From contig CAWCPR010000012.1 in assembly GCA_963797475.1 (NCBI GenBank), forward strand, positions 62,001 to 126,000: a stretch of DNA of 64,000 bases, given 5' to 3'. The notes beneath the pieces are model-generated. The model saw only the letters and a program-made list of their open reading frames with translations. It did not search any database and was not told the DNA's origin. Origin of the DNA: CAWCPR01 sp963797475 (GTDB lineage Bacteria; Chloroflexota; Anaerolineae; Anaerolineales; UBA4823). The position numbers and the translations under genes are program-made. Position 1 is the first letter of the stretch, and the number at the start of each line of letters is the position of its first letter. This document shows, piece after piece, positions 54,801-63,806 of this stretch.

Positions 54801-55286
54801 ATGCGCCGCTGGCCGAGAAAGCAGCCCTTGCGACGAGCCATCTTGATAGCCGCAATCGGGATTACCGCAATTCGCGACGGCCGCTCAGGGCCGCGCCTGG
54901 TTTCAGCAAAAGGGCAAGCCATGGCCGAGTTCGCCCTGGTGTTGCCGGCGCTCCTTTTGCTCCTGTCGGGAATGCTGCTGGCCGGGTTTTACGCCTTCCG
55001 GGCGGCAGCCGCCGACTGGGGGACGTTTATCACCGGGGTGACCGCCGGCGCTTACCCCATCCCAGCCGATGGAAGTGCGCGCCTCTCGGTGGCCTGGCCG
55101 GACATTCGTGATCGACTCACAATCGAACTGGATACTAATTCACGTCAGGCGCGCTCGCGGATCAACCTCCAGGACAACCACTCATGGTTGTTTGGCATCG
55201 AGTTGGTTGAGGCGCAGCGGGGGACAGGTGTGTTCCGCTTGTGGCGCTTCTATCCTGGGCCTCCAGAACCTGGAGGGGTTGAATGA
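54801..55286 (+). CDS. TadE-like minor pseudopilin
   Basis: 161 residues from ATG 54801, 2 bp after flp (AGGAGGTTAGCC provides the ribosome site); the longer open frame from 54462 overlaps flp and is rejected. A long basic leader precedes KGQAMAEFALVLPALLLLLSGMLLAGFY, the TadE signature (Gly-x3-Glu-Phe-Ala). The soluble C-terminal domain is about 100 residues. Confidence 0.8.
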   Translation: MRRWPRKQPLRRAILIAAIGITAIRDGRSGPRLVSAKGQAMAEFALVLPALLLLLSGMLLAGFYAFRAAAADWGTFITGVTAGAYPIPADGSARLSVAWPDIRDRLTIELDTNSRQARSRINLQDNHSWLFGIELVEAQRGTGVFRLWRFYPGPPEPGGVE

Positions 55287-55708
55287 AAGCGCAGCTCCGG
55301 CGTAGCGAGGGCGGGCAAGCCCTGGCTGAGGCAGCTCTGTATGCGGCCCTGGTGGCGCTGCTGGCGCTGGGGCTGCTCTCCTGGATCCCGGTTCACCGGG
55401 CGCGAACGGCTGCTACTGCCGCCGCTCACGGTTGTGCCCAATTCCTATCCCAGTCCCCGAATCCGGCCTGGGCCGCCTGGCAGGCCCGTCAGGCGGCCCA
55501 GGCAGCCCTGCAGGGAGACTGGAGCGCCACCCTGGGGACGGCCTACCAGGTGTCGGTCGCGCCGCCGCAAGGTCCGGGAGCGCCAGGCGGCTGCGCTGTA
55601 TACTACCAGCCGCCGCAGCTCTTCGGCCTGACGGGCATTGCAGGGCCGAAAACCTCCATGGAGGTTTTTATTTCAAGGTCTGAGGCGTGGAAGGCGCGCT
55701 GGAGGTGA
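55283..55708 (+). CDS. TadE-like minor pseudopilin
   Basis: 141 residues, ATG 55283, overlapping the previous stop by 4 bp. GGQALAEAALYAALVALLALGLLSWI gives the pilin-like processing site and helix. The rest is Ala/Gln-rich with two cysteines (about 51 and 98). A translationally coupled part of the pilus operon. Confidence 0.75.
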   Translation: MKAQLRRSEGGQALAEAALYAALVALLALGLLSWIPVHRARTAATAAAHGCAQFLSQSPNPAWAAWQARQAAQAALQGDWSATLGTAYQVSVAPPQGPGAPGGCAVYYQPPQLFGLTGIAGPKTSMEVFISRSEAWKARWR

Positions 55709-56130
55709 TAGCTCTCGTTCTCTGCAAGCGTGAACAGGGTCAGGCGATTGTGCTATTCGCTTTGCTCCTGCCGGTGATAGCGCTCTTCCTTGTAGGAATC
55801 CTGGATTACATGGTGACGAATGCCCAGGTCATGGAAGTCGTAGCCGCAGCGGACCTGGCTGCCCACGCCGGAGCGCAAGAGATCGTGGTCCGCCCAGACG
55901 GGACGCTGGCGGGCCTCGCCGAAGGGCAGGCGGTCGCGGGTCTATATTTTCGCGCCCAGGCGCCTGCCAGTGCGCAATTCATGAGCGCCTCCTGCGGACA
56001 GACGCAGGGACAACCGACTTGCCAGGTGTGGGCGCAAATTCCTTCGGCGGGCTACCTGATCCCGCGGCGCCAGATCCAAATCAGCGCCATCGGCTACCTG
56101 GCCCAGGGGGTGACCCGCGGCGACCAGTGA
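55687..56130 (+). CDS. TadG/TadE-like pilus protein
   Basis: 147 residues; the open frame starts at GTG 55687, overlapping the previous gene by 22 bp, and a GTG at 55705 is an alternative. REQGQAIVLFALLLPVIALFLVGILDYMV is the Gly-Gln-Ala-hydrophobic segment of TadG-like proteins. The following AAADLAAHAGAQEI is the helix usually seen next in TadG. Two cysteines are present in the C-terminal part. Confidence 0.75.
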   Translation: MEGALEVIALVLCKREQGQAIVLFALLLPVIALFLVGILDYMVTNAQVMEVVAAADLAAHAGAQEIVVRPDGTLAGLAEGQAVAGLYFRAQAPASAQFMSASCGQTQGQPTCQVWAQIPSAGYLIPRRQIQISAIGYLAQGVTRGDQ

Positions 56131-56150
56131 AGGTTCAAGAGGAGGCGAAA

Positions 56151-57298
56151 GTGGGAGGTCTGGACAGACTGTCGGATGGCCTGATGTACAAGGACCTGGC
56201 AGGGCGGCGACGCCTGCGCCGCTACGTGCTGGCAGCTATCGTTATCTTTGCTTTGATTGGTGGGATCGTGTTGATGGGATGGCGACAACGGGGACAGCTT
56301 CTGGCGCAGGACGTGGGCATACCGGCACCCGCGGTGGCAACCAACCAACTGGCGGGGGAATCCCCTACGCCGGCGGCTGCCGGAATTCCCCTTGCGGAGC
56401 CGCTTCCTTCATTTAATAAGGATATTGTCACAGCTACTGAATTTTCTTCAACTCAGCCTGCGGTCACTAAGGAGTGTCCAGACGATCCGAATGCATGGGA
56501 GCTTCTGGAAATCGCTCAAAGCGATAATTTCAAAAGGATCGCTCCGCCTTGTGTCTACGACGGATTGGCCCGCACGGTAGCCTGGGATTTGCTCAGGGTC
56601 CTTGGGTACAGCGCACCCGAGGCGGCGGAGATGCTGGGGTTTGCAAGCTTCCCTTGGCGTCCCGTGCCGGAAATCATCGCCATGACCAATACCCAAGGGC
56701 CAATGCCCATTGCATTGGCAAACCCCAGTCCCGAAGAGATCAAACAGGCCGGTAACCCCGACTTTCACGCCTGGATTATTGACCAGGAGGGTAGATCTGG
56801 GGCGATCTTCACGTTGCGCGGCTGTTACCGTACTGAAACCGTCAAAGGCGACCGGCTGGAGCGTTGGGAGGTGGCCTACCCGGTCATTTGCATCGTGGCC
56901 ATGGATCAAGGGGAGATGGGCTGTAGTGGAACTGGGTTCCCACCGGTATGCAGCCGAGTCGCTTTCAACTCGCCGGTTCTTCATGTACGGATACACAGGA
57001 GACGGGCTGTGGGTTTCCATCGGTTACCAGAGAGAGCCGTTTGTAGAGATCCGGCTGCCTGGATCCGGGCAAGCCGCGCTGCTCCCATTAACCATGGATC
57101 GTGGGGGAGATTGTTCAAGACCGGAAATTTATCTCTGGGTTGCATGGATTGGCTCCCTGGGATGCAGCCTGGCTGGAAGCGGCCTTTGGCCTGACCATGC
57201 GCTCTCTCCCGGATAATTGGCGGAGCGCGAGCGATCCCTCTGAATATCAGGCAATCGAGGACGAGAAAGAGAAGTGGGCGAAAGGGAGGTTTCCATGA
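56151..57298 (+). CDS. Membrane-anchored hypothetical protein (two frameshifts)
   Basis: The best start is GTG 56151 (AGAGGAGG upstream). Membrane helix at about residues 24-43 (RYVLAAIVIFALIGGIVLMGW), then a Pro/Thr-rich linker and an exported domain (ECPDDPNAWELLEIAQSDNF ...). The first frame is genuine to about 56940. Coding then moves one frame (SLSTRRFFMYGYTGDGLWVS..., to about 57110) and again (EIVQDRKFISGLHGLAPWDA... to the stop at 57298). The second shift is at a GGGGG run. Open pieces: 56019-57194, 56710-57216, 57101-57298. It probably assembles with the pilus/transfer machine. Confidence 0.6.
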
Positions 57299-58508
57299 GG
57301 GCCGTGCTTTTAATTGCTTTGCTTTGCGATTGTCGTTGTTATTCCATCCTTTACAGCTCAGGCGCAGGAAACGTGCCGGTCCTGGTACGACCCGGCAACA
57401 GGGAAATTCATCACAGTCTGCTTCGGTGGGGGAGGCGAAGTGCCGCCGCCCTCTGAGAGCTGCACGCCTGGAACTCACCTGAGTTTTATCGTCCTGGAAG
57501 TGTCCGGCCCGGGGGAATGTACAGGCATTCCAATATACGTCGACAACTGCACGGGAGAGATGCTCGGTTACGCCTCAGAGCAGCCGGGCACCTTCGCTTG
57601 CAATGTGCCCACCCAGGAAAATCCCTGCGTGATCTTCCAGGCCGGGCCAGGTGGGATCACCTGTGGCACGGAGTGGCTGGTCTCGGCCAGTGTCGGCTAC
57701 CCGGAGACCTTTCTCGACCTGCGTCCCTACCCGGCCTCCCTGGTGCGCTGGCCAACTGCCGCCCGCTGCTCCGCCCTGCCTGCGGCCGCCGGTTCAGGCT
57801 CCCTGGCTTATTACAGCCCTACCGGCGGCTCCCCCAATGAACCCAGACCTGGCGACTGGCGCGACCTGACCCTGACCCTGGACCTGGCGTCTGCCGGGCC
57901 GATGTTCCTTTCCCTGCCTCAGATCGGCGAGCTGGCGCTGCCTCCTGCTGGGCGATGATGGGCCGCCCTTCCTGTTTCAATGGGAAACCCCTTCCCATCC
58001 CGCGGCAGGCGGCAGTCTGCTGGCAGGTGATGTTCCCGGCCTGGCTGAATTGCCCGAGGAGGTACTGCCCGATGACATCCCGCTCTTCGTAGGCCAGGCC
58101 CGTTCTCCCTACCGCCTGTTCTGGCGCCTGAACTATGAAGAGTACGTGAAGAAGAAGCGAGACGAATGTGAAGAAGGGCCGAATGACGAGGGCGCCTTTG
58201 AATGTAAGACCGGTCGAAAACTGCTGCAGGATGATGGGCACTGGGAAACCGTGATCTACTATGAGTGGGAAGCGCGGCAGCGGGGTGGGGAGGTGCAGCC
58301 CGCCATGGTGCAGGGACTGCCGCCGCAACTGGCCGCCGACCTCGATCAGGATGGAATCCTGGACGCCTTCTGGAACGACAACGTCACACTCCGCCGGATG
58401 GATGAGGCCGGCCGGGTGGATAACCCCCAGTGGGCAGCGTCCTGGAATTGGGGCGGGACCGTTTACTGGGCGGTGCGGGAGGCACAGGGCCAAATTGGCT
58501 GGCCCTGA
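57295..58508 (+). CDS. Secreted Cys-rich hypothetical protein (two frameshifts)
   Basis: Start ATG 57295 after GGGAGGTTTCC. A signal peptide is obtained only by joining MRAVLLIALLC with FAIVVVIPSFTAQAQETC (one base too many or few near 57325). The main frame 57314-57958 carries about ten cysteines (CRSWYDP, CTPGTH, CTGIPIY, CNVPTQENPC), suggesting disulfide bonding outside the cell. Near 57940 coding moves to the frame ending at 58508 (ELPEEVLPDDIPLFVGQ..., then DLDQDGILDAFWNDNVTLR, which looks like a calcium-binding Asp-x-Asp loop). No family recognised; a surface component of the pilus/transfer apparatus is possible. Confidence 0.55.
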
Positions 58509-58515
58509 GAATTTA

Positions 58516-58561
58516 ATTGCGCATAGGCATTTACGCAAACGGGATTGCGTATAGACATTTA
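58516..58561. repeat. Short direct repeat in an intergenic gap
   Basis: ATTGCGCATAGGCATTTA (58516-58533) and ATTGCGTATAGACATTTA (58544-58561), 16 of 18 identical, 28 bp apart, ending 8 bp before the next start codon. A possible regulator-binding pair. Confidence 0.5.
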
Positions 58562-58569
58562 AACCCACC

Positions 58570-59478
58570 ATGTATACCGACCTATTCCTGGCCCTCCAAA
58601 ACCCACAAAACCCCCGCGGCCATCCAGTGCTGGCGGCTCTGCTCTACGTCTTCTGCCCGGCAGCGGCGCGCTTCTGGCTGGCAGGGGCCGAACCGGAGCA
58701 GGTCTTCGACCCGCTCTGGCAGGCGCTGGCCGACCTGGCAGGGGGCAGGACCCTGAAAGAGGCGCTGGCTGGCTACGGCTTCGAGGCGCTCCTGGCCGAT
58801 GCGAAGCAGTACGTGGAGCAGGTGGAGGCTTTTCGCCGCCTGCACCCTGGGGTGGCTGCCCCTGAACTCCTGCCTACCTTCGGCGGTGGACATCTGGAGC
58901 TCGCCAAACGGTTTGGCCTGCGAGAAGCCATCGGTAAACTCGGCGGGCGATGGGAGAATTTCTTTGCCTACGTCCGCGCCTGGGCCTTTCTGGTCTCGGA
59001 CTGGGAGGCGGAGATGCGCTTCTTTGGCACGCCTGACCTGGCCTATCGCCAGTTGATGCTGGCTTTGCCGGGAATACGCCGGCCAGTACGCTTTCCAGCC
59101 TGGGTGTGGTACGACCGGGTGGGCGCCGCTTCGCTTTCAGGGGCGCGGGTGGTGATTGGCCTGCTGGTCAGGGGAAGGGAGCAGGACGAGCTGCGTTTTG
59201 GCCTGGCTCGCCTGGCGGGGCCGGAGGGGGATAACCCCTGGCCTGCCCTGCCAGAGGTGTGGGCGATGGACAGGGAGAGCGGGAAGGCGGAACCGATTGA
59301 CCCGCATATGCCACTGGAAGGACTGGCGCCCATCGTTACCCGCCTGGCGGAGCTGGCCAAGCAGGGTCCCTACCCGCCCCTAGGGGCGTTCACCTCTCCC
59401 GAACGCTGTCGCTCCTGCGGCTTCTCCGCCCAGTGCTATGCCAAAGATGAGCTCTCTCCGCTGGCCCTGGAGTTTTAG
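58570..59478 (+). CDS. Hypothetical protein with C-terminal Cys cluster
   Basis: 302 residues, ATG 58570 without a good ribosome site. Soluble, mixed alpha/beta. The C-terminus ends in ERCRSCGFSAQCYAKDE, a Cys-x2-Cys-x5-Cys pattern that recalls the tail of PD-(D/E)XK/Cas4-like Fe-S nucleases, but I see no matching nuclease core, so I do not assign it. It lies within the transfer cluster and ends 2 bp before the VirB6-like gene. Confidence 0.6.
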   Translation: MYTDLFLALQNPQNPRGHPVLAALLYVFCPAAARFWLAGAEPEQVFDPLWQALADLAGGRTLKEALAGYGFEALLADAKQYVEQVEAFRRLHPGVAAPELLPTFGGGHLELAKRFGLREAIGKLGGRWENFFAYVRAWAFLVSDWEAEMRFFGTPDLAYRQLMLALPGIRRPVRFPAWVWYDRVGAASLSGARVVIGLLVRGREQDELRFGLARLAGPEGDNPWPALPEVWAMDRESGKAEPIDPHMPLEGLAPIVTRLAELAKQGPYPPLGAFTSPERCRSCGFSAQCYAKDELSPLALEF

Positions 59479-59480
59479 CA

Positions 59481-61196
59481 ATGAGGCGCTACCTGCTCAT
59501 TGCCCTCATTTCTCTGACCGCCCTTGCGGCAGCGCCTCCACCCCAACCTGTAAGGGCAGCGGCGCCTACCCCTGCGCCGACCCAGGCGCCTGCTCCGACT
59601 CCGCCGCCAGAACCGCCAACGAACGTGGTGCAGCAGGTAATCCACCGCCTGCTTTTCCCTGCGGAGACCATCGGCCAGGCGCTCACCAACGTGTTCAACC
59701 AGGCGGCCGGAAAAGAGGCGGAGAGCCTGAGCCGGCAGACAGCGGCCTGGGGAGAGGCCATTGGCGAGGTGGTACAGGCGCCCGCCGAGGGCTGGTTCAA
59801 AGAGCAGGCCAGGGCGAGCCTTCCCACCGCAGCGGCCCTGGCCCCGGCGCTCTTCCTGTTGCGCCTGGCGATCTATCACTGGCACAGGCTGACCGGTGAG
59901 GATGACTCCGCCTTGAGCGCCTTCGGCGATTGGGTGACCGCCGGTGCGCTCGCGGTGGCGGCTGGTCCATTTCTGGACCTGGCGACGCGCCTGGGTTGGT
60001 GGATGGCGGGCGCGGCGTTGGGAGAGACCGCCGGTCTGGCGCGAGATTTCATGGGCGCCATGACCCTGCCGGAGGCCGTCTTAGCCGGGCTGGATTCCGT
60101 ATCGTTATTTTCCGGGATCATCGCCATTGGCCTGGCGCTCGCCGGGTTGCTGGCCGTGGCAGGGTTTCTGTTCGCCTTCGCGGCAGCCAACGCCACCCTG
60201 TACATCCTGGCAGTAGTCGCCCCGCCAGTTGCCATCCTGAGCGTGCTCCCTCAAATGCGTTGGCTGCGCGGCCTGTGGCTCAAAGCCGTGGGGCTGCTGG
60301 CGCTTTTGCCGGTCGTAGCCGGGGCGGTTTTCAAGGCTGGGCTGCTTGCAACGGGACCGTTCTCCGGAGGCGGGCTTCTGGCCGCCATTATCCGGCTGCT
60401 GTGGCTCCTGGGCGCAGTGGGGGCGCTGCTCTCTCTGGCCGGTCTGTTGGGAAGGCTCACCCTGTCAGCCGGCGTTGACTCCGCCCTGAAGCTGGTCCAG
60501 GGAGTGGCTGGGGTAGCAGGCCTGGCTGCTTTGGCGATTGGCGGCGCCGGGGCCGGGGCTGGTCTGGCCGGAGGAGTTGGAGCTGAGGCCGGCATGGGGG
60601 AAGCGGCGCCGGTCGCAGCGGGAGCAGGGGCCGCCACAGACTCGGCCGGCTCCTCCCTGGCAACGGGAGGCCTTCCGGGACAAGGCTACCAATCTGCGTT
60701 ATCGCACCTCTCGCAGGCCGAGACGCACACGCGGCAGGCAGGTCTGTTCGAAGCTTTGGGATTACGCGCTCCGGCTCGGTACGCTGGCCATCTGGCGCAA
60801 CGGGAGCAACTGGCCGCCCGGCAGGCGGAGTTGGCGGAGCGCCTGACGCGGTTCACTGGGGTCGCGGCAGGGCCGGGAACGGAGCCGGAGAACGAGCTCG
60901 GTCTTTCCGCACATCTTTACCGGCAGGTGCTCACAAGCTTTGGCGGGCCGCCGGAGGAACTGGCACGAGGGTTCCGAGACTTGAGCAGCCTGGCGCGGGA
61001 CGCCGCGCCGGCGCTGCCGGTCCTGGCTGCCCGCTACCCCAGGGAGACCGGCGAGATGGTGCGAGCCTACATGAGAAACCCGCAACAAGTTGAGGCGGCG
61101 GAGCAGCCCCTGTTGGAAGCCGCGCGGCGGGCAGGCGCTCGCCGTATCCTGAACGACGTGTTTGGGGACCAGTCCGGCGATGGTGAACATACCTGA
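59481..61196 (+). CDS. VirB6/TrbL-like polytopic conjugation protein
   Basis: 571 residues, ATG 59481. Signal peptide MRRYLLIALISLTALAAAPP, a Pro-rich linker, then at least six membrane helices between about 115 and 390 (AAALAPALFLLRLAIYHW, FLFAFAAANATLYILAVVAPPVAIL and others), and a long Ala/Gly-rich soluble tail (from about 390). This layout is typical of TrbL/VirB6 channel proteins of conjugative type IV secretion. No sequence motif defines the family, so the call rests on topology and neighbours. Confidence 0.65.
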   Translation: MRRYLLIALISLTALAAAPPPQPVRAAAPTPAPTQAPAPTPPPEPPTNVVQQVIHRLLFPAETIGQALTNVFNQAAGKEAESLSRQTAAWGEAIGEVVQAPAEGWFKEQARASLPTAAALAPALFLLRLAIYHWHRLTGEDDSALSAFGDWVTAGALAVAAGPFLDLATRLGWWMAGAALGETAGLARDFMGAMTLPEAVLAGLDSVSLFSGIIAIGLALAGLLAVAGFLFAFAAANATLYILAVVAPPVAILSVLPQMRWLRGLWLKAVGLLALLPVVAGAVFKAGLLATGPFSGGGLLAAIIRLLWLLGAVGALLSLAGLLGRLTLSAGVDSALKLVQGVAGVAGLAALAIGGAGAGAGLAGGVGAEAGMGEAAPVAAGAGAATDSAGSSLATGGLPGQGYQSALSHLSQAETHTRQAGLFEALGLRAPARYAGHLAQREQLAARQAELAERLTRFTGVAAGPGTEPENELGLSAHLYRQVLTSFGGPPEELARGFRDLSSLARDAAPALPVLAARYPRETGEMVRAYMRNPQQVEAAEQPLLEAARRAGARRILNDVFGDQSGDGEHT

Positions 61197-61659
61197 GCTT
61201 TTGCTACTCGGGGCTTTTGCACTGTTCTCCCTGGCCGATCTGCGCTACCGGGAAGCGCCGGGCATCGCGGCGGTCTATCTCGTCGCCCTATATCTGGAGA
61301 CCAGCAGGGACCCCTTGCGGGCGGGATCGGTGGCGCTGGCTGTGATCTGGGGGCACTGGCGTTCTTGGCCGGGAATTCTGGCCTGGCCGGCGCTGCTGCA
61401 CCCGGCGGCCTGGGTGGTGATGCTGGCTGGATATGGCGTGCGAATGGGGTTGGTGGGACGCGGAGATCTTCTGGCTGCCGGCGCTTTGGCCTGTCTTTTC
61501 CCCTGGCCGGCGCCTGTCCTGGCTTTTCTGGGCGTGGAGATCTGGCGGCGAATGTGGTTGCGGCGAGGGCTGCCCGGCCCACTGCCTGCCCTGCCAGGGA
61601 TGTTCATGGGGCTGGCAGTCTACCTGCTCTTTTGGCGGGTCGTACCTGGTCTACGCTAG
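61180..61659 (+). CDS. A24-family prepilin peptidase (TadV/CpaA-like)
   Basis: 159 residues from ATG 61180, overlapping the previous gene by 17 bp. Multi-spanning membrane protein with the two aspartate motifs of type IV prepilin peptidases: SLADLRYREAP (first Asp) and VGRGDLLAAGAL (Gly-x-Gly-Asp). It is shorter than PilD, as usual for the Tad type, and has no methyltransferase domain. It would cleave the Flp pilin and TadE-like subunits upstream. Confidence 0.75.
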   Translation: MVNIPELLLLGAFALFSLADLRYREAPGIAAVYLVALYLETSRDPLRAGSVALAVIWGHWRSWPGILAWPALLHPAAWVVMLAGYGVRMGLVGRGDLLAAGALACLFPWPAPVLAFLGVEIWRRMWLRRGLPGPLPALPGMFMGLAVYLLFWRVVPGLR

Positions 61660-61673
61660 AGGAAGGAGACGCC

Positions 61674-62510
61674 ATGCCGCGTGCCGGGATGCTGGGCGAT
61701 CCGGAACCTTATTCTTTCATCGGGACATTTGGCGGCTTGCCCTTCTGGCCAGGCGGGCTGACGCTGCTGGCTGCTGCCCCTGGGGTTGGCAAAACTTCAT
61801 GGCTCCTGCGCATGGTCCACGAGGCGGCCGGGGCAGACGTTCCGGCCGCCCTGGGCTGCTACGAGCATACCGCCGAAGAGCTCAAATTCCGCCTGCGCCG
61901 CCAGGCGGAGGCCGTTGTGGCTGGACCGCACGGCACAGCCTCGCCGCAAGCGGTGGAGACCTGTCTGGCGCGCGGTGGTCAGGCCGTGCTGCTGCCTCTT
62001 TCTGACCGGGAGGATACCATCCGGGCTGTCGAGGAGATATTGCTAATGGACTATGGCTTTCCCGATCAGGGACCGGTGCTTCTGGCGCTGGATTATCTGC
62101 AGCGGGTTCCGGTAGTTGGGCTGGCTGGGATGGTCCCTGAGGAGCGGCGCGGGGGAGAGGTTGCGGCCGCCTTGCGCGCCCTGGGCCGCCGGCGGGGTTG
62201 GGCGGTGATCGCCGCCTGCGCGCTGCGGGCGGAGGGTTTTACCGGCCGGGGTGAGCTCTCGGATTTGCTGGGCGACGAGCGGGTGGCGTACGAGGCTGAC
62301 CGGGTGTTGCTATTACAGCGTGATGGGCCTCCACAGGATTGCGGGTGCGTGGCGATCTCGGCCTGGACCCTCAAGGACCGCACAGGGCCACAGCGCAGCT
62401 TCGACCTCGAGTTTTGGGGCGAGCGATTCTATCCTTCTCTGGAGAAGGGAGAATGCGGCTATGCCGCAACTCAGAGCTTGCAGCTACGCAGGGGCGCTCA
62501 TCATGGCTGA
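61674..62510 (+). CDS. DnaB/RecA-fold ATPase
   Basis: 278 residues from ATG 61674 with GGAAGGAG. Walker A LAAAPGVGKTSWLLRM (about 32-48), Walker B VLLALDYLQRV, and an LSDLLGDERVAYEADRVLLLQRDG segment, as in the C-terminal domain of replicative DnaB helicases and DnaB-like RecA-fold proteins on plasmids. There is no N-terminal DnaB domain, so it is not a full helicase. It may serve element replication or DNA handling during transfer. Confidence 0.75.
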   Translation: MPRAGMLGDPEPYSFIGTFGGLPFWPGGLTLLAAAPGVGKTSWLLRMVHEAAGADVPAALGCYEHTAEELKFRLRRQAEAVVAGPHGTASPQAVETCLARGGQAVLLPLSDREDTIRAVEEILLMDYGFPDQGPVLLALDYLQRVPVVGLAGMVPEERRGGEVAAALRALGRRRGWAVIAACALRAEGFTGRGELSDLLGDERVAYEADRVLLLQRDGPPQDCGCVAISAWTLKDRTGPQRSFDLEFWGERFYPSLEKGECGYAATQSLQLRRGAHHG

Positions 62511-62985
62511 GGTCACTGGGCTGATCCTTTCAGTGCTGCGGCAGGCCTGGCTGGCTCTTGCTGGAGCCCTTGCGGCGGTAGCTGTGCTGGCCCTGCTTTC
62601 GCAGGTGCTGCGGGCGACGGCTGGGATGGCGTTCTCGGCCCGTTTCTGGGTATGGCAGGCGGCCTCCGGCGGGGCGGCCGTGATGGTCCTGGCTTTGTTT
62701 GGGCTGCTCGGCGCGCCGGCCCTGGCGCAGGCTGCCCACCAGGCGCTGCCTGGAAGCGGTGGGTGCGGGCCGGTAGCAGATCTGGGAACGCTGACTGCCG
62801 CCCTGATCGCTGCCCTTGCCGCCCTGCGCCTTTTACGAACGACCTTTGCAGCCGTGGTGTGGGCCTCTTTCGGGGGCAGCGCACCGCTGTCCGCTGCATT
62901 GGTGGAGGCTGCCGAGGCGGTCTTTGGAATGATCCTGGCCGCTGCTGCAACACCGCTCGCGGCCCACTTCCTGGGCGTTTGCTAA
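62503..62985 (+). CDS. Small polytopic membrane protein of the transfer cluster
   Basis: 160 residues from ATG 62503, overlapping the ATPase stop by 8 bp. Three to four membrane helices (WLALAGALAAVAVLALLSQVL, AVMVLALFGLLGAPALAQAA, LTAALIAALAALRLL). Its short size and position just before the TrbC/VirB2-like gene suggest a T4SS component, but I cannot assign one. Confidence 0.55.
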   Translation: MAEVTGLILSVLRQAWLALAGALAAVAVLALLSQVLRATAGMAFSARFWVWQAASGGAAVMVLALFGLLGAPALAQAAHQALPGSGGCGPVADLGTLTAALIAALAALRLLRTTFAAVVWASFGGSAPLSAALVEAAEAVFGMILAAAATPLAAHFLGVC

Positions 62986-63014
62986 GCCCTTTTTCTGAAA
63001 GGAGCGCTTCAAGA

Positions 63015-63281
63015 ATGTTTGACCCAATCATGCAACAGATCCAGGCCCTGGCGCAAGACGCCTGGCTTTTCCTTATCGGTTTGCTGGTTATCGTCGCTAT
63101 GCTGGGGGCCCTGTACTACGTCCTGCAAGGCACTGCCGGCGCGGCCTTCGGCGCCGGGCGGATGACTTCCGCCGCCATCATTGGGGCGGTTGGGATCGTG
63201 ATCCTGGTCCTTTTTGCCTTCCTGGTGCTGCCCCGTCTGGGAGAGTTGATCCAGAGTCTGGCACCGGCGCCACCGTTCTGA
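63015..63281 (+). CDS. TrbC/VirB2-like pilin-type membrane protein
   Basis: 88 residues, ATG 63015 with AAAGGAG. Two hydrophobic helices (WLFLIGLLVIVAMLGALYYVL and SAAIIGAVGIVILVLFAFLVL) joined by a short Gly/Ala loop, the layout of VirB2/TrbC-like conjugative pilins, but without a long signal peptide. It is followed 12 bp later by the PrgI-like gene, the usual VirB2-VirB3 order. Confidence 0.6.
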   Translation: MFDPIMQQIQALAQDAWLFLIGLLVIVAMLGALYYVLQGTAGAAFGAGRMTSAAIIGAVGIVILVLFAFLVLPRLGELIQSLAPAPPF

Positions 63282-63293
63282 CCGGAGAAGGCC

Positions 63294-63794
63294 ATGTTCA
63301 GGGATCGCGACCTTTTTCTGCTTGGCGCTGGAGCCCTGCTCTCAGTGTTATGCCTGCTTCTGCCCCTGGCCTTTACCGGAAAGCTGGTCGCCGGAGTTTC
63401 GACGCTCGTGGGTTTCATGGCGCTGGCGCTGCTGCGCCTGGGCCCCGACCGGGTGCCATTGGAAGAGTGGCTAATGCGGCGGTTGCGTTTCTGGCTCTCG
63501 CCGCGGCGCTTCGTCTACCACCGGCCGGGTTGGAAGAGGACATCTAAGCGTGCCCCGGCTCGTGAGTCTGCGAAGGGCGAGGCGCATCCAGGCTCTCGAT
63601 CCCGGTGGGCGCCACAGATCAGCTTTCGCCTTGCGAATAAGTTCGCTATGGTGCTTTCGGAGTGTGAGGTTACCGGCCAGTCGCAATCTCCAATTTACCC
63701 GCTTGTATCCGTCTTTTTAGCCGTGCTTGGCGTATACTTCGTCGCTTGGCTGGCCCAGGGCGGGGCGGAAGAGATCGCGGCGGTCTTTCGGTGA
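63294..63794 (+). CDS. PrgI-family (VirB3-like) conjugation protein
   Basis: 166 residues, ATG 63294 with GGAGAAGGCC. Two N-terminal membrane helices are followed by GPDRVPLEEWLMRRLRFWLSPRRFVYHRPG, the hallmark of PrgI proteins (Gly-Pro ... PLEEW ... LRF ... PRRY). PrgI acts like VirB3 next to the VirB4 ATPase in conjugative elements of Gram-positive bacteria and Chloroflexota. The C-terminal part adds a third helix (PLVSVFLAVLGVYFVAWLAQ). It is the strongest single marker that this cluster is a conjugation system. Confidence 0.8.
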   Translation: MFRDRDLFLLGAGALLSVLCLLLPLAFTGKLVAGVSTLVGFMALALLRLGPDRVPLEEWLMRRLRFWLSPRRFVYHRPGWKRTSKRAPARESAKGEAHPGSRSRWAPQISFRLANKFAMVLSECEVTGQSQSPIYPLVSVFLAVLGVYFVAWLAQGGAEEIAAVFR

Positions 63795-63806
63795 GGGAGA
63801 AAAAGC

